This document shows positions 10,746 through 23,424 of a stretch of DNA of 64,000 bases, piece after piece. The DNA comes from Trema orientale (lineage: Eukaryota; Streptophyta; Magnoliopsida; Rosales; Cannabaceae). The stretch lies in assembly GCA_002914845.1 (NCBI GenBank), contig JXTC01000319.1:235464-299463 (forward strand), read 5' to 3'. Under the pieces are notes generated by a model. That model saw only the letters and a list, made by a program, of their open reading frames with translations, did not search any database and was not told the DNA's origin. The translations under genes and the position numbers were made by a program. The stretch's first letter is position 1, and the number at the start of each line of letters is the position of its first letter.

Positions 10746-13700
10746 TCACTGTTGTGTCTGACCAGCCCACATGTGATGATGATGATACATTTGCATATTA
10801 TGAAGTGGTTGATTAGCATTATTATAGAATCCAGGGCCTCTGTTAAGAGGGCTATTCCCATTCTCCTCAGATGACTCACTGGACTCTCCTTGTGATGGAG
10901 GGCTGCCCGCAGCTATAGGTCCACCAAAGCTTAACATTTGGGGCGCTGGCGCCGCTGGCGCAGATTTTATGGCATTGTTGGAGTGTGATTTCTTACCATC
11001 CGCAATAAAGCTACCGACAATGACCTGTTATCAGCACATTAAAGTTGAATGGGCATTACAGATTAGCATATTCTTGACTTTTAATTGATTGAAAGCGTTC
11101 CTGCTACTATAAGGAACTATGTTAGAGAGCTTCTCACTCTAAAATCTTATGAATATGGAATGGGTCGATATGACACCATTATATAGTCATGTATTAACAG
11201 ACACAAGCAAATACCAGGAGAGTATACCTGTACCGGCGACGCAGCCATCAGCATTCCAGCAACCCCGCCACCCACAACTCGACCATCAGCCCCTGCAAGT
11301 GACACACTTAAACCACCTGTCCTGCTGCGAGTACCATTATTTTCAGAAAGCAAGAAGGAACCCGAAAGTGAGATGATTTCATATCGACCCTGGAAGAAAA
11401 GAGGAATAAGTATTACTGTATGCAAGATACACAATGAGGAAATACAAAGTAACACTATTTAGTTCTTATAGTATCACTTAAAATGACACGTAAATAGGAT
11501 CAGATAAGAAGCTCATTAGCACGAAGTTGCTGTCAACATTAACTTTTGAGAGCAAATTATGTTATAATTCCATCATTTGAAAGGCTAAATTTAACATTAA
11601 GAGAATGTTTACTAATCCGTAATGGAGAGAAAAGGGAATGAGGAAAAGGAAAAGCTTTCCCTTTCACGTGTTTCATACCAATTAGTTACACATAAAAGGG
11701 AATCCTAACTTGTCCCACTCATTGTTATTCCCCTCCATTCTCTTCCCACTCATTCCCTTAACAGATTAATAAACATGGCCTACTGGCATAAAATTCTTTG
11801 TGCAGAACCAATGTTTCTATCCAGTTCTGATGCATTTAGTGACAAGAGCAAATTCCAATAATGCAGAGACGGGAGGGATTAAAAACAAAAAGGCAAACTA
11901 GGAAAAAGGGCACACAAGATACATATACACAAACATAAAAGCCAATTGAAAAAAAAAATTATAAAAATGCAAAGGATGCTGAAGAGTAAAATTGGCAAAT
12001 AACCAAAAATGCCATACCATGATCACAGGTAGAATAATAAATATACAAAAAAAAATACAAGAAGAAGAAGAAGCTGTATTTGTTTGGTCCACATAATCTT
12101 TGCCTTCAAAACTCTATATTTTGTTCCCCTTTGATAAGGTCTTCAAAAGTTTTCTAGAAATTGAAACTATATGTCCTATCTTATGTCACCCACACCTTAA
12201 TCTGACCACTTCACTAGAGTTCAGGTCATCAATACACAAAATTTTACTTTAAGTTGCTTGCCACAGAAAAACTGCTTGTTTAGTGAAATGGTTAAGCCAT
12301 CTGCAGTAACATACCCCTGATTTTAAACTGATTATGTCCAGGGACTGGGGGGATTGTCTGCCATCTCACCACGTTAACTATATCTTTCAAATTAAGGTCA
12401 TGGATCTTGCCAGTTTGTAACAGGTAATAGGAATAACTTTTTAACAAGAATAATATAAATGTAAGCAATGCCATTAAACTGCCTACAAATTATCAATCAA
12501 TCTGAAAATTTTGCCTATGGATTTATAGCCAGGGAACCTTCCATTGCACCTTGTAAACATATTAAAAGCAATCCATTTATTAAAGCCTTTTCCAACTAGT
12601 CATTAATCATAAATCCATATAAATATGCTTGACTAACAAAAATTAAACTAAAAGCATGGATAAATAACACATAATTCAACTACGTCAAATGTCATGTGGG
12701 TGTGAGTGTGGGCACCCAGGTTGTACTTGCGTCTTTTTTTTAAAAAAATATATATATATCTTAGAAATTTCCCCAACGCGCTTCATGAACTCAAGTTCAT
12801 AACTGGATCACCATCAGATCCCTACAATCTTATAGAGGGAGGATCTCAAGCAAAGTACTAGGTAGGAACCCATTTGGAAGCAAACCATAAGCCTGACCAT
12901 TCTACCTACACCTCATGGCTCAACACACATAACTGGATGATTTTGCCTCTACACTGAAAATTCAAGTTTTTTTATTTGAAAAAAAAAAAGAACGAGGATA
13001 AATTTAAAATCACATAAGAGTGTATTATGTCAGTACTCAGATTTTGGATCAAACTATTACCCTATTTTCAAATGCAATTTTGCAATTTCCTTTTTTTTTT
13101 TTTCCTTTTGATATTAGTTTGGAATTTCCAGTATCAGATTATACGTACTGTTAAACATCTATGATATACCATTTTTAACTAAAATCTCTTAGAGAAGAAA
13201 AATCAACGTGATACCTCAAAAAATGATACCTCATAAGAGATAGTACCACCAGACATAGATGGCTGACGAAGGGTAACATTACAGATTGCACCATTTGCAG
13301 AGAGAATACAAACTGTGCGCGGTCCTTGCTGTGAAAATGACATAACCTTTGATGCTATATCCTGCAAACCGTAAGAAAACGTCAATAAGAAGCACATCTA
13401 ATTTAACAAATCAGTATGTAGTTGTGCAATGAAACCTAATATACAATACATAATGCATAATGCATAAAGAAGAAACAAAAGATCTAAACAATTTCCAGAC
13501 AGAGTTATACTGCATAAGATAGAGCATAATATAGACTAACAATTGATTACAAATCCAACATTTCAGATTAAATAATGAATAGCTTAAAGAGGTTCAGAAT
13601 ACCCAAAATACAACCAACAATAATAAAACCACTATAAACCATCTACCATACTCATCCAACCACTTTTTAAGTCACCTAAACAAACTCTTAAAAGAATGTC

Positions 13701-16352
13701 TATACATTCTGCTCTTCATAATTTCTATCACCAATTCAAATCACCACCAACTCATATCAAACTTAAAATCAATCAATTCATCGCTATCTCAAAAGAGTAG
13801 TTTCTGGAGAGAGAGAGAGAGAGAGAGAGAGAGNNNNNNNNNNNNNNNNNNNNNNNNNNNNNNNNNNNNNNNNNNNNNNNNNNNNNNNNNNNNNNNNNNN
13901 NNNNNNNNNNNNNNNNNNNNNNNNNNNNNNNNNNNNNNNNNNNNNNNNNNNNNNNNNNNNNNNNNNNNNNNNNNNNNNNNNNNNNNNNNNNNNNNNNNNN
14001 NNNNNNNNNNNNNNNNNNNNNNNNNNNNNNNNNNNNNNNNNNNNNNNNNNNNNNNNNNNNNNNNNNNNNNNNNNNNNNNNNNNNNNNNNNNNNNNNNNNN
14101 NNNNNNNNNNNNNNNNNNNNNNNNNNNNNNNNNNNNNNNNNNNNNNNNNNNNNNNNNNNNNNNNNNNNNNNNNNNNNNNNNNNNNNNNNNNNNNNNNNNN
14201 NNNNNNNNNNNNNNNNNNNNNNNNNNNNNNNNNNNNNNNNNNNNNNNNNNNNNNNNNNNNNNNNNNNNNNNNNNNNNNNNNNNNNNNNNNNNNNNNNNNN
14301 NNNNNNNNNNNNNNNNNNNNNNNNNNNNNNNNNNNNNNNNNNNNNNNNNNNNNNNNNNNNNNNNNNNNNNNNNNNNNNNNNNNNNNNNNNNNNNNNNNNN
14401 NATCTTCAGAAAAGAGAAGATAGAAATACATAAGACTAATGAACCACGAAAAAATCACAAATATGTAACTTTGAGGGTATAATCATCTCAACAATAGTAC
14501 CAGAGATCCAATTTACAACCTAAAAAAAAGAACGAGAAAAAAGAAAAGCGAGACACAGAATTTAGAAAGAAAAAAAAAAGCCACATAAAATCTGTAACTA
14601 TTAACTAATAAGGACATATAACACCAGCATAAGTACTTCAAGTTTTTCATCTAGTTCTATAAAACTGAAATGGTAAATATAAAAAACCTGATAAGAATGA
14701 TAAAATGTAAAATTCAATTCATCGACACGTGCATGTGATAGTTCACATCCGTAAAAATGTCACCTTAAATGCGGTACAAAATGACCTTTTTCTATGTAAT
14801 GCCTACCTCAACTCCACTTGCTAAGGATTCAAGCTAAATCAACTTAATCAAGCCCAACAAAAAAGTCGGGAAGTTGCTAATGTGGAATAAGGAAAATTCT
14901 TTCCGCTTTTTTCCCACCAAAACAGAATCTTGGGCACTAGTAAAACATATGCTGAATGATTTTCTACTTAAGTGTAAGCACATAATGAGTTTCAGAAAAA
15001 AGTATAAGCACATTAACATTTAGTAGTTTCCGTATTCTAAAAATTGAAACCATTTTATTTTTCTTCACATAGAATTTGGAAAGGGTATCTTTTTCTCTTC
15101 CAGCATATGCCAGAGTCTAATCTACTTTACTTTTATTTCATACTTATAGATACCATGTCACAGACTCAGTCACAAACATTACGAAGATTTTTTTTATAAG
15201 AACAAACACTATAAAGATAACTCATGTAATTGTCGATGCTAAACAGTAAGTCTTAGAATAAATGACTTGGCATGTAAAAAAAGAATATTCATCTTCTCCA
15301 AGAGTCGAAATTTACTTCAGTTCAAACTTCAAATATAAACTTACGAACATGCATACATACGTCTGCCACTAACTATCATCAAGAAGCACAAGACAATTAC
15401 AAAGGCAAGCTTTATAGCAACAAGTAGTCAGAGAAAAATCACAGATTTTCCTATTCCCTCTTCAGATAATAACTACGCTTCCTACAGAAATACCCACAAA
15501 AGCAATCAATAAAAGAGCAATCTTTATTAACATTAGATAAACGCCCATATAGGCAACTAAATCAAAATACAATAATGCATCGAAGAAAACAATTTTAGAG
15601 CATAAAACAATGAAATCTTCCCTATCAGAACAGCATGAAACTACAACAATAAACCCACATACCTCTCCAGCTTTCACCATAATGACATGGGGTGTAAAAC
15701 CAACCCCGCCAGCACCTATAAACCATATAAAAACATAAAAAAATGATCATCTTTTCCATAATGTGGAATTCTCAAACCAAAAATTTCACACCATATTCCA
15801 AAATATAAATCAATAAACAAATAGAAAAATCAAATTTGTACCCAATGCGTCCAACTGCTTCTTTCCCGAACCCGGAGGCCTTCCCCGATTCTTCTTCCCC
15901 GAGGGCTCCGACGAGGGCGTGCCGCTCGAATCGCCATGAACGACATTCGAGGAAGCAATCGGCGTGGGAGCCAATCCGAGCGCAATGTTGCCATCCGGCG
16001 AGTACTTCCTCGGGCGACCCCTCTTCTTCTTGGAACCCGAATCGATGTTAAACCCGCCACCACCGCCGCCGCCGGCCCTCAAACCCGGAGACGAAGATCC
16101 ATCATAGTGGTGGGAATTCAAAGAATCGATGGGCTTGGGAGCAGGCGATGGGGTGACCGAGTTGAAGGGGAATCGGGCAGCGCCGCCGACTCCGCCCATC
16201 ATCTGAGCCGCCGAACCCACCGAGTTAGGGCTCATCATGGAGGCGGCGTTGTTGTTGTTGCCGCTCGGCATGGCCGTCGGGTACGAGTTGGGTCCCATCA
16301 TCATGTTGGGTGGGGCTCCTTGTGGCGGTGCCCCTGCTTCCCGTGAATCCAT
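10746..16352 (-). CDS. AHL: AT-hook motif nuclear-localized (AHL) protein, clade B type with introns
   Basis: Five exons join to 1137 bp (378 aa): 16352-15842, 15715-15663, 13361-13230, 11389-11228, 11024-10746, all with GT-AG borders and consistent frame. The N-terminus is Gly/Asn/Met/Pro-rich. Two AT-hooks are visible, KKKRGRPRKY (residues 108-117, RGRPRKY type) and KKNRGRPPGSGKK (153-165), which bind the minor groove of AT-rich DNA. The PPC/DUF296 domain follows (about 172-290: GVGFTPHVIMVKAGE, GPRTVCILSANGAI, GRYEIISLSGSFLL, RTGGLSVSLAG, GRVVGGGVAGMLMAASPVQ). The C-terminus is Ser/Asn-rich and ends in a His/Met/Gln stretch. AHL proteins are nuclear chromatin-associated regulators acting as multimers through PPC; clade B members have introns, clade A do not. 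Intron 2 contains an assembly gap and intron 3 a MITE. Exon 3 has two possible donors. Confidence 0.95.
11605..11776. mobile_element. MITE in AHL intron 3
   Basis: Ends form an inverted repeat: ATGTTTACTAATCCGT on the left and, read from the right, ATGTTTATTAATCTGT; the inner arms (GGGAATGAG / CTCATTCCC) also pair. No coding capacity. A related copy is at 29359-29543 in the last intron of the broken neprosin gene. Confidence 0.7.
13209..13232 (-). promoter_or_regulatory. Tandem 5' splice sites of AHL exon 3
   Basis: On the minus strand GAG|GTATCA occurs twice, 15 nt apart (donors at 13229-13228 and 13214-13213). The first gives the family-like junction ISYE|GRYEI. Use of the second would add five codons (VSFFE) in frame within the PPC domain. 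Confidence 0.6.
13809..14401. other. GA microsatellite and assembly gap in AHL intron 2
   Basis: A GA repeat (13809-13833) runs directly into 568 N (13834-14401). The gap probably reflects a long GA tract or repeat that did not assemble. It falls wholly in intron 2, so the coding sequence is unaffected. Confidence 0.9.
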
Positions 16353-16509
16353 TCAAAACAGAACAATCAAGAAGAAACAAAGAAACAAAGAATCGACAGA
16401 ATGAACTCAGATTTTTCCCTTTTAGGGTGTTTGGATTCCGGGAAAATCAGAAAGAAAATAATGCTAGTTTTTCCGGTTCAGTGAATCGTCTACTTGGTTT
16501 GTAACCTAC

Positions 16510-16650
16510 TTTATGATAGAGAAAGAGAAAGAGAGAGAAGATAAACTGAGAGAGAGATTATATAAAAGAAGTGAGGAATGAAAAGCGGAGCTGAAAAACC
16601 AATTTTAAATTAGGGTTTAGTTTTTTATTTTTTTTAGGGTTTTAGTTTTT
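16510..16650 (-). promoter_or_regulatory. AHL core promoter: GA-rich leader, TATA box, telo-box
   Basis: Minus-strand order from upstream: CTAAAACCCTAAA (about 16634-16643), AAACCCTAA telo-box (16610-16618), TATATAAT (about 16558-16565), then CT-rich DNA (16515-16557) leading to the ATG at 16352. This gives a leader of about 180 nt. Telo-boxes close to the start site are common in promoters of genes active in dividing cells. The whole block is repeated at 25.4-25.6 kb and in part at 23.4 kb. Confidence 0.55.
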
Positions 16651-19600
16651 CTTTTTTTTCTTTTTTGGATTGATAGTAGACTAGTAGTATAGTATTTTGT
16701 TCTTTAAAAATTCTATTTTCAATGATTTTTTTTATTTCCCATTGGAATTTTAATTTTGCCCACGGTCTCTTTTTTATTACGTGGCAGATTATTATAGGAT
16801 TGGCATGAATTAAGTTTTGTGTTTTGAAAAAAAAAAAAAATTAAATTTGGGATGTGGAGTAAAGGCACTTTTAAAGCACTAAATTAAAAGATCTAATTTT
16901 TGAAAACAGAGGGAGATCATGTAGTTGGTACACTTTGTACATATAAATCTAGTATTTTTTTTTTTAAAGAAATATAGATCTGGTATTTTACTTCGTCAAC
17001 ATTAGTTTATAAAAATTTGGGTTCCACAAATTAGCTAATTTGAAGAAATTGTCCTTTGTGTATATCACTTACCTAGTAAAGTCTATTAGGTAATACATCA
17101 ATTTCTATTTAATATTTGAACACATGATAAAACATAAAGTAAGTTAGATTTTGCACTATTGTATGACAATTTGATACATTTATCACTCATCTTATAATTG
17201 CATCACCAACAAATATCAAATAAATTTAAACCAAAATAGGCAAATAAGAACAAAAGAGGCAAATTCTTATTAGCATTAACTTCTGTTCTATTTTCATATG
17301 ACATATATGAATCATAACTGTATCTCACGTGGTTTGTTATTTTTAATCGAGTATTACTGCGGATACAAACTATTTTCTTTTTTTTTTTTTTTTTGCTAAT
17401 TGATTTATCATTATTTAATAAGATTGTGTCAATTAAAAATTGACATTAAGTTATTAATCCTACAATATATTCTACAAATTATAAAGTAACAAGTCAACTA
17501 TGTCAACTGTATATTGATATAGTGGGTAAGAAAACTTGAAATAAAGTTAGTACTCGTAGTATTATTCTTATGACAAACACATATTAATTCTTACAAAAGA
17601 CTATTCGTTTTTTTTTAAAAAAAAAAAAAAAAAGTCCAACTACAACTCAAAATATTTAAAAAGGACTAACAAGTATAGGAACAATTTCAAATGCCAAAAA
17701 ATAATCCCTCATATAGATGCAACTAAGAAACTTGTTAAGCTACATCTACTTTAACTCAATTTTTTTACAACATAACAAAAGGAAATCCAATTAAAAATGA
17801 TATACGGACTCACTTGAGAGCAAGTTTTGTGAAGTTTTCTCCCATAGATTGAAGTTACAAGGAAATAGGCTTTGAACAAGACTTCCTCTTGGATCCTCCA
17901 ACTAGTCAACAACTTTCTTTTTCCTTTTTTACTTTTCAGTAGACTGGTTCACATCCTGTTCTCAAAATCTTAAGAGAATTTCAAAAGAAGCACCCCAACA
18001 ATCATTTTATTTGACTTTTCCATCATGCCTGCTACCTAGTCATTTCTAAACTTCTCATATTAATAGTTTCATTCAAGGGTTACATATTTATTTTAGGGTA
18101 ATTGGTACTCAAAGTCCCTAAACTCTTTATTCATTTCCATTGTAACCCTTGAAAGATTTTTTTTTTTTTTTTGGCAATTCAGTCCTTAAAGTTTACAGCT
18201 TTAGCAATTAGTTCCAAGTTACCAACATCAATTATTTGTTGAGGAAATTTAGCTCGTGTACTTCATGTGTCAATCATGAAGGGCCAAAGTGAAAAAATGA
18301 AAAAAATTTCTCTTGTTTACCTTTCTCTCCAAATCTCTCCTTTCTCTTTGGCGACATGGTAAATCACTTTTAAACGAGGAATGAGGATGTGTGCCACCCT
18401 TTTCATTTTGCTACCATTAATATCACTAGTTCTGTAATTTTTCGTCTAGAAGTGGTGCATTTAGGTTGTTATTATTATTATTATTTTAAGGAGTATAGTA
18501 TTTACGTTGTTATTCTAAGTTAGATAACTGGCCTACGTCTCCCCAAAAAAAAGTCTATTTCAATCCCCAAATTTAAAAGAGAGATCGAGTCCACATTAGT
18601 ACCACAGACCTAGTTGATTATCTATAACAACTATTTTTTTTCTACTTAGATCACTTCTTTTATTCAAAAATATCTGTTTCGTTTGTTAGTTTTCTACTCA
18701 AATCAATTCCAAAGAAGAAATTTAGTTTTTGAAAGAGATAATTAATAGAACAATTAGTCATTATTTTGTCTCATGATATTTGTACTTAGTATGAATTTGG
18801 CCTGTACTTTTGATGTTGTATTGAATTCACCTTTAATGCCACCTTTGCCCCATAATACTAACACTATTAACCAAAAAGTTATTTCACTATCTAAATGGTT
18901 AAATAAATGTGCTTGTTAATTTTTTTATTGGGAATTTTCAAATAATTAGTTTTTTATGATTAGATAAATAAAATTGTGTGTCCATTATCACCTCTCTTAT
19001 TTTTCTCTCCACTTGTTCTATATAAACCACTTGTTCTATATAAACCCCTCATTAAAATTGAAAATTTTAAGATCTCCTTTCTCACACCTTTCAAATGTAT
19101 TGCAATTCTATAACTAAACAATTAAATTTCTTTTCCCACACTCTAATAAGTTTTGAGCAACCACACTCATCTGGAGTCTTCTTCAACCTTTTTGTATTTA
19201 AAATAAACTCATTTTTCTAAGATTTGAAAGACGAAAAACTATCATTTTTTTTTTTCTCTATTCCTTCTATTCTAAAAAAATTGAAGATTTTAAGTTATTA
19301 TTTAATATTACGATTTAAATATCCCTTCTATTTTTTTTTTTTACCTTTACTTTTTATTGTTTCTCCCATTTCTCTAAACTATACTCGTGGAGATAGAGTT
19401 CTTCAGTTTTACCTTAGGGTTATTAATTTGTTATTTTTAAATCCTTAAATATAATATTTATTAGATCTTGACAAGAAGTACAAAAGAAAAGAGACAATTT
19501 ATCTCTTTAAAATGGTGTGATTTGTAATTTGTTTATCCATTATTAAAAAAATCAATCAAATTATTACTTGATTTTATTTTGTTATTCAAATTGTTTTTAT

Positions 19601-20393
19601 CAATATATTTGAGGGTCTAGTAAAAAATAAAATTATTAATTAAAATTATATTTGGATATCCATCATTTTACATAAGGATATGTTTGTAAAAAGAAATATT
19701 CATTAATGAGTGGCTATATTAACACTCCCAATAACTATAAAACTACCATTATTTATTGGTTAAATTACCAAAATAGATAACTTAGCAAAATTGATGTCTG
19801 TCATATATCAAGGCACCCCACCCATCGATATTGACCAGACAGTCTTTCATGAAAATTTGCATAGAATTTCATTACATATATATATATACACATATATACA
19901 TCAATTATAATAGATTAGAAAACACAAATTTTGCTTTAAAAGAAATTTCAATGGATGTATTGAAAATTTCATCAATCTAAATATAGTTTGTACAAATTCA
20001 TCTTCTTTTGATTTCTTAAATTTTCTTGGTATTATGCTTTAAAGTAAAATTATTATTCTATTAGGTTTGTCTATCTTGTTTTAATTACTATTATTATTAT
20101 TATTATTATTTTCAAATCCTCTATCTATGTATCTTTCTCCATAAACAAAGCCTAAGAAATAGGGTAAAAGAGTTCAAATTGAAAAAATTGAGCAAAAGAT
20201 ATTTGAATAAAACGAAAGATGAAAAACCATAGATTGAAAGGATATGGAGATTCGATCAAAGGAACAGAGGGACTAACGAAAGTTGAAACTGAAGACATAA
20301 CATGGAATGAAATGTGGAGCACGAGAGAGATGTGGTGTACTAAAAATTTTATTAAGATGTCCTTTTTAGTTTTTTTAAAAATAAAGTGGATGC

Positions 20394-21106
20394 TAGGGGT
20401 GTTCATGGCCGGTTTGGATGGTCTAAATCGTCAATCCAGAAACCAATCCGAATGCACGGTTTGGCCGGTTTATCAATCCGTGCGATTTGAGTTTGTCGAT
20501 TCAAACCGGCCAAACCGCACCTACATTTTTGTGGCCGGTTTGGGCGGTTTCCGCGGTTTGAAAACTTACAAAATTTGAATTAATACAATATCAACTAAGC
20601 TCATATCATAATCATATTTCATCTAAAATATAAAGTCCAAATATAAAATGAAACCATAATATAGTTAAAAGCTATAACCAAATCGAAAGTCATAGTAAAC
20701 TTAAATTTTAGTTACAACTTACAACTTAATCAAAATTGAATAGTAAACTTAAAGTCTTTAATCTTAAACATATCACAACAACAAGACTTAAAGTCTAAAA
20801 TATTATAAGAGTCTTAAGTAACATAGTCCTAAAAAAGCTAAGAGTAATCATTACTCAATTAGAATGAATAAGCTTAAATTTTTAACTATTAATATACATT
20901 TTAAAAAAAATACGTATACAAACTTATTAGCCGGTTTGGTTTGAATCCCACCGAATTTTTCTAAAACCGAAAACCAAACCGGCCAAGTCGGTTTTTATAT
21001 TTTCTAATCCGTAACCGGCCATTTAAGAAAAAAAACCACGTGAATTGGGCGGTTTGGATTGGATTGGGCAGTTTCCACGGTTTGGCGGTTTTTTTGAATA
21101 CCCATA
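20394..21106. mobile_element. Non-autonomous hAT element (713 bp) with 8-bp target duplication
   Basis: Left end TAGGGGTGTTCA and right end TGAATACCCATA are imperfect inverted repeats. The target duplication GTGGATGC is exact at 20386-20393 and 21107-21114; 8 bp is diagnostic for the hAT superfamily. Both subterminal regions are packed with CCGGTTTGG / AAACCGGCC and GCGGTTT words, as expected for transposase-binding repeats of Ac-like elements, while the centre is AT-rich and non-coding. Confidence 0.92.
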
Positions 21107-21616
21107 GTGGATGCTTTGATATACCATTGAGGTATCAATATTCCCTCTTCATTAATTTATCATTGGATAGATCTCTTGTCACCTTCATTTTTTTCTCTCT
21201 CCTCCCCTTCTAATTAATTTTTAGTTATAAAAATATCTTTTTATAAATTGACTTAAATATCTCATATAAATAATAAAATCTTATTTCGTAGCAAATCCCT
21301 TAAACACAATTAATATAGATTAAATTTTGATTCTAATAAAGTAAAAAAAATTTAATATTTATTAGTTCTTATTTTGGAATAAAAAAGGGGAAATAGATTA
21401 TTCTGCATTGAATTTTACGTTTAAAATATTTTTATTTTATATATTGATTTTGTGTCTACTTTTTTTTACTTTTTGTCTAGTCTCCTCTCCTATCTAATGA
21501 AATTTCTCTCTTTTTTTTTATACAATATTGAGGCATTTTGTTACCATATTTTTGTTTTTTTTTTTCAAAAAAAAAAACCATACATAATAGTAGCAACTCA
21601 CAATAATCTTTTATTT

Positions 21617-21787
21617 TTTTTTATTTTTTTTTAAAGTAGGGCTTAACTAATGATCACCACTTACTATAAATTTAAAAGAAAATATCACACACACACACAC
21701 ACTACTAAAGCTTGAACCCTTGACCCTCCAAACTCACACACACACATTCCTAAAGCCTTGGACCAACTGAGCTAACCCCAGTTGGCC
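21617..21787 (-). mobile_element. tRNA-derived SINE, copy A
   Basis: Minus-strand order: GGTTAGCTCAGTTGGT (box A), GGGTTCAAGC (box B), a body ending TCATTAGTTAAGC, then an A-rich tail (poly-T on plus at about 21617-21632). A possible 9-bp target duplication CTTTTATTT is at 21608-21616 and 21788-21796. The 3' body is shared with the SINE at 38670-38863. Two CA/GT microsatellites have grown inside it. Confidence 0.8.
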
Positions 21788-22181
21788 CTTTTATTTAAAT
21801 TCTATATGCACTTGCAAAAACTAGTCTTTATTTTTTTTCGTTTTCTTCTTTATTTATATAACTACATGATCGTGTGCATATAATATTCTTAATTTTACTT
21901 AGATATTTTTTAAGATAATCTATATAGTTGTTTGGACTCCATTATATTCGTTATACTTATTTTATTTTAATCCATAATTTGTTAAAGAAAAGAATTAGAC
22001 AAATTTACATTATATTATTCATTTTTTTTAATATTTTTTAGCTAAAGAAAAACTCATAGTATTTTATTTTACATTAATCTCCAATTATGGAAGTAATATA
22101 TGTTAAAATATTAAAAAAGACAATAAAACAATGGAGAATTAGACAAAAATATGGGTATTTTTATACTTGATGAAAAGTTTC

Positions 22182-22354
22182 ACATGTGTGGAAAGAAATT
22201 TTTAATTTTAAAAATTTATTGATGTGTTTATTTAGATAAAGATGGAGAAAGAAAAAATAGGGGTTTTACATGTGTGGAAAGAAATTTTTAATTTTAAAAA
22301 TTTATTGATGTGTCTATTTAGATAAAAGATGGAGAAAGAAAAAATAGGGGTGAC
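22182..22354. repeat. Two-unit tandem repeat, period 86 bp
   Basis: ACATGTGTGGAAAGAAATTT begins at 22182 and 22268, and the rest of each unit is nearly identical. A shorter diverged third piece (GAAAAGAAAAAATAAGGGTG) follows near 22390. Recent local duplication inside upstream unit 1. Confidence 0.85.
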
Positions 22355-23424
22355 AATAGAGCCACTCTTTATCATTTAATATGAAGTGTGAAAAGAAAAA
22401 ATAAGGGTGATAATAGAGCCACCCTGAATGAAGTGGATCAAAATAGGTAACATAACATTTTTTTTAAAAAAAATGGGTAAAAAATAAAACAAAACAAAAC
22501 AAAAAAGGCCAAACATAATACTTTTTGACTCAAAACTTGATATGTGTGCTGCATTAGAAATAATTTTTTATTACTGGTATAGTGTAGTTTCATTTTGAAT
22601 ATGAATATGCATCTTAGGAAAAAAAAATACATGTTTCCTTATTTTTTTATTTATATTTAACCATATAAAAAATTAAGAACATTTCTTGTTAGTCATAAAA
22701 AAAAAGAACAATTAATTATTTTATCCCATATTTTTTGTCCTTGATATAATTTATCCCTAACACTAGTACTGTTAGTAGACTGGTAGTGGGTAAAAACTAA
22801 ATAATCATTTTATCTTCGAGAGAGTTTTTTGGATATGAAATTATGCACATTTTGGACATGATTTCTACAATTATTTTTGTGACACCAATGAATGAAGGCA
22901 AAAATTGCTATATTATGCCTCATTTTTGTTACATATATGTTTATTAGTCATTATAAAAAAATATCTTTTTTTTTTTTTTTACCTTTTTTCATTTTTTTTC
23001 ATTTTTTTAATTATATAATAGAACTAGTTATTTAGAAATGTCTATTAAAAAAATAATAAGGGTATTTATTTATCTATTTAAAAAAGAGAAAGACTATTTG
23101 ACTCTTACTTATTGACGGTCTTCTAATGTTATTGCTGGGAAATAAAAGAAGAACAATTTATCATTTCTAGGCATTCGAATATAAAGTTAAAAATGAACGG
23201 GTAAATTCATATTAAGGGTAAATATCAAGAGGCAATTAATAATGTAAAAAAGAAAAAAAAATTGTTTAACTTTGATTCATGTTCCTTAAAAAATGGTATT
23301 TAGTTACGTAACCCCGTGGAATTAGTTAACTGAGACTCAAATAAGCTCTCAGGGTAAAAAACTTGAAGGTAATTAGGTTGAATGGCAATTGTGTAGGATT
23401 GTGCTTTTGATCATGATAATTGAT

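Larger units (their letters stand above)
16510..23424. repeat. Upstream unit 1 of a three-unit tandem duplication
   Basis: The AHL upstream DNA in this unit has diverged counterparts in unit 2 (23425-25235) and unit 3 (25380-26300). Blocks shared with unit 2: 16580-17180 with 23430-24000, 19455-19700 with 24000-24225, and 22360-23410 with 24225-25225. The stretches 17180-19455 and 19700-22360 are absent from unit 2. No genes; the open frames are low-complexity. Nested elements are listed separately. Confidence 0.8.

Noticed and set aside
13784..14458. Long minus frame of mostly unknown residues
   Set aside because: It is the assembly gap read as open frame.
15836..16504. Plus-strand frames of 71, 136 and 64 codons over AHL exon 1
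   Set aside because: Antisense shadows of the GC-rich first exon; Arg-rich reading with no family resemblance.
20219..20578. 119-codon plus-strand frame
   Set aside because: Crosses the left border of the hAT element at 20394, so it is a chance fusion of flank and transposon.
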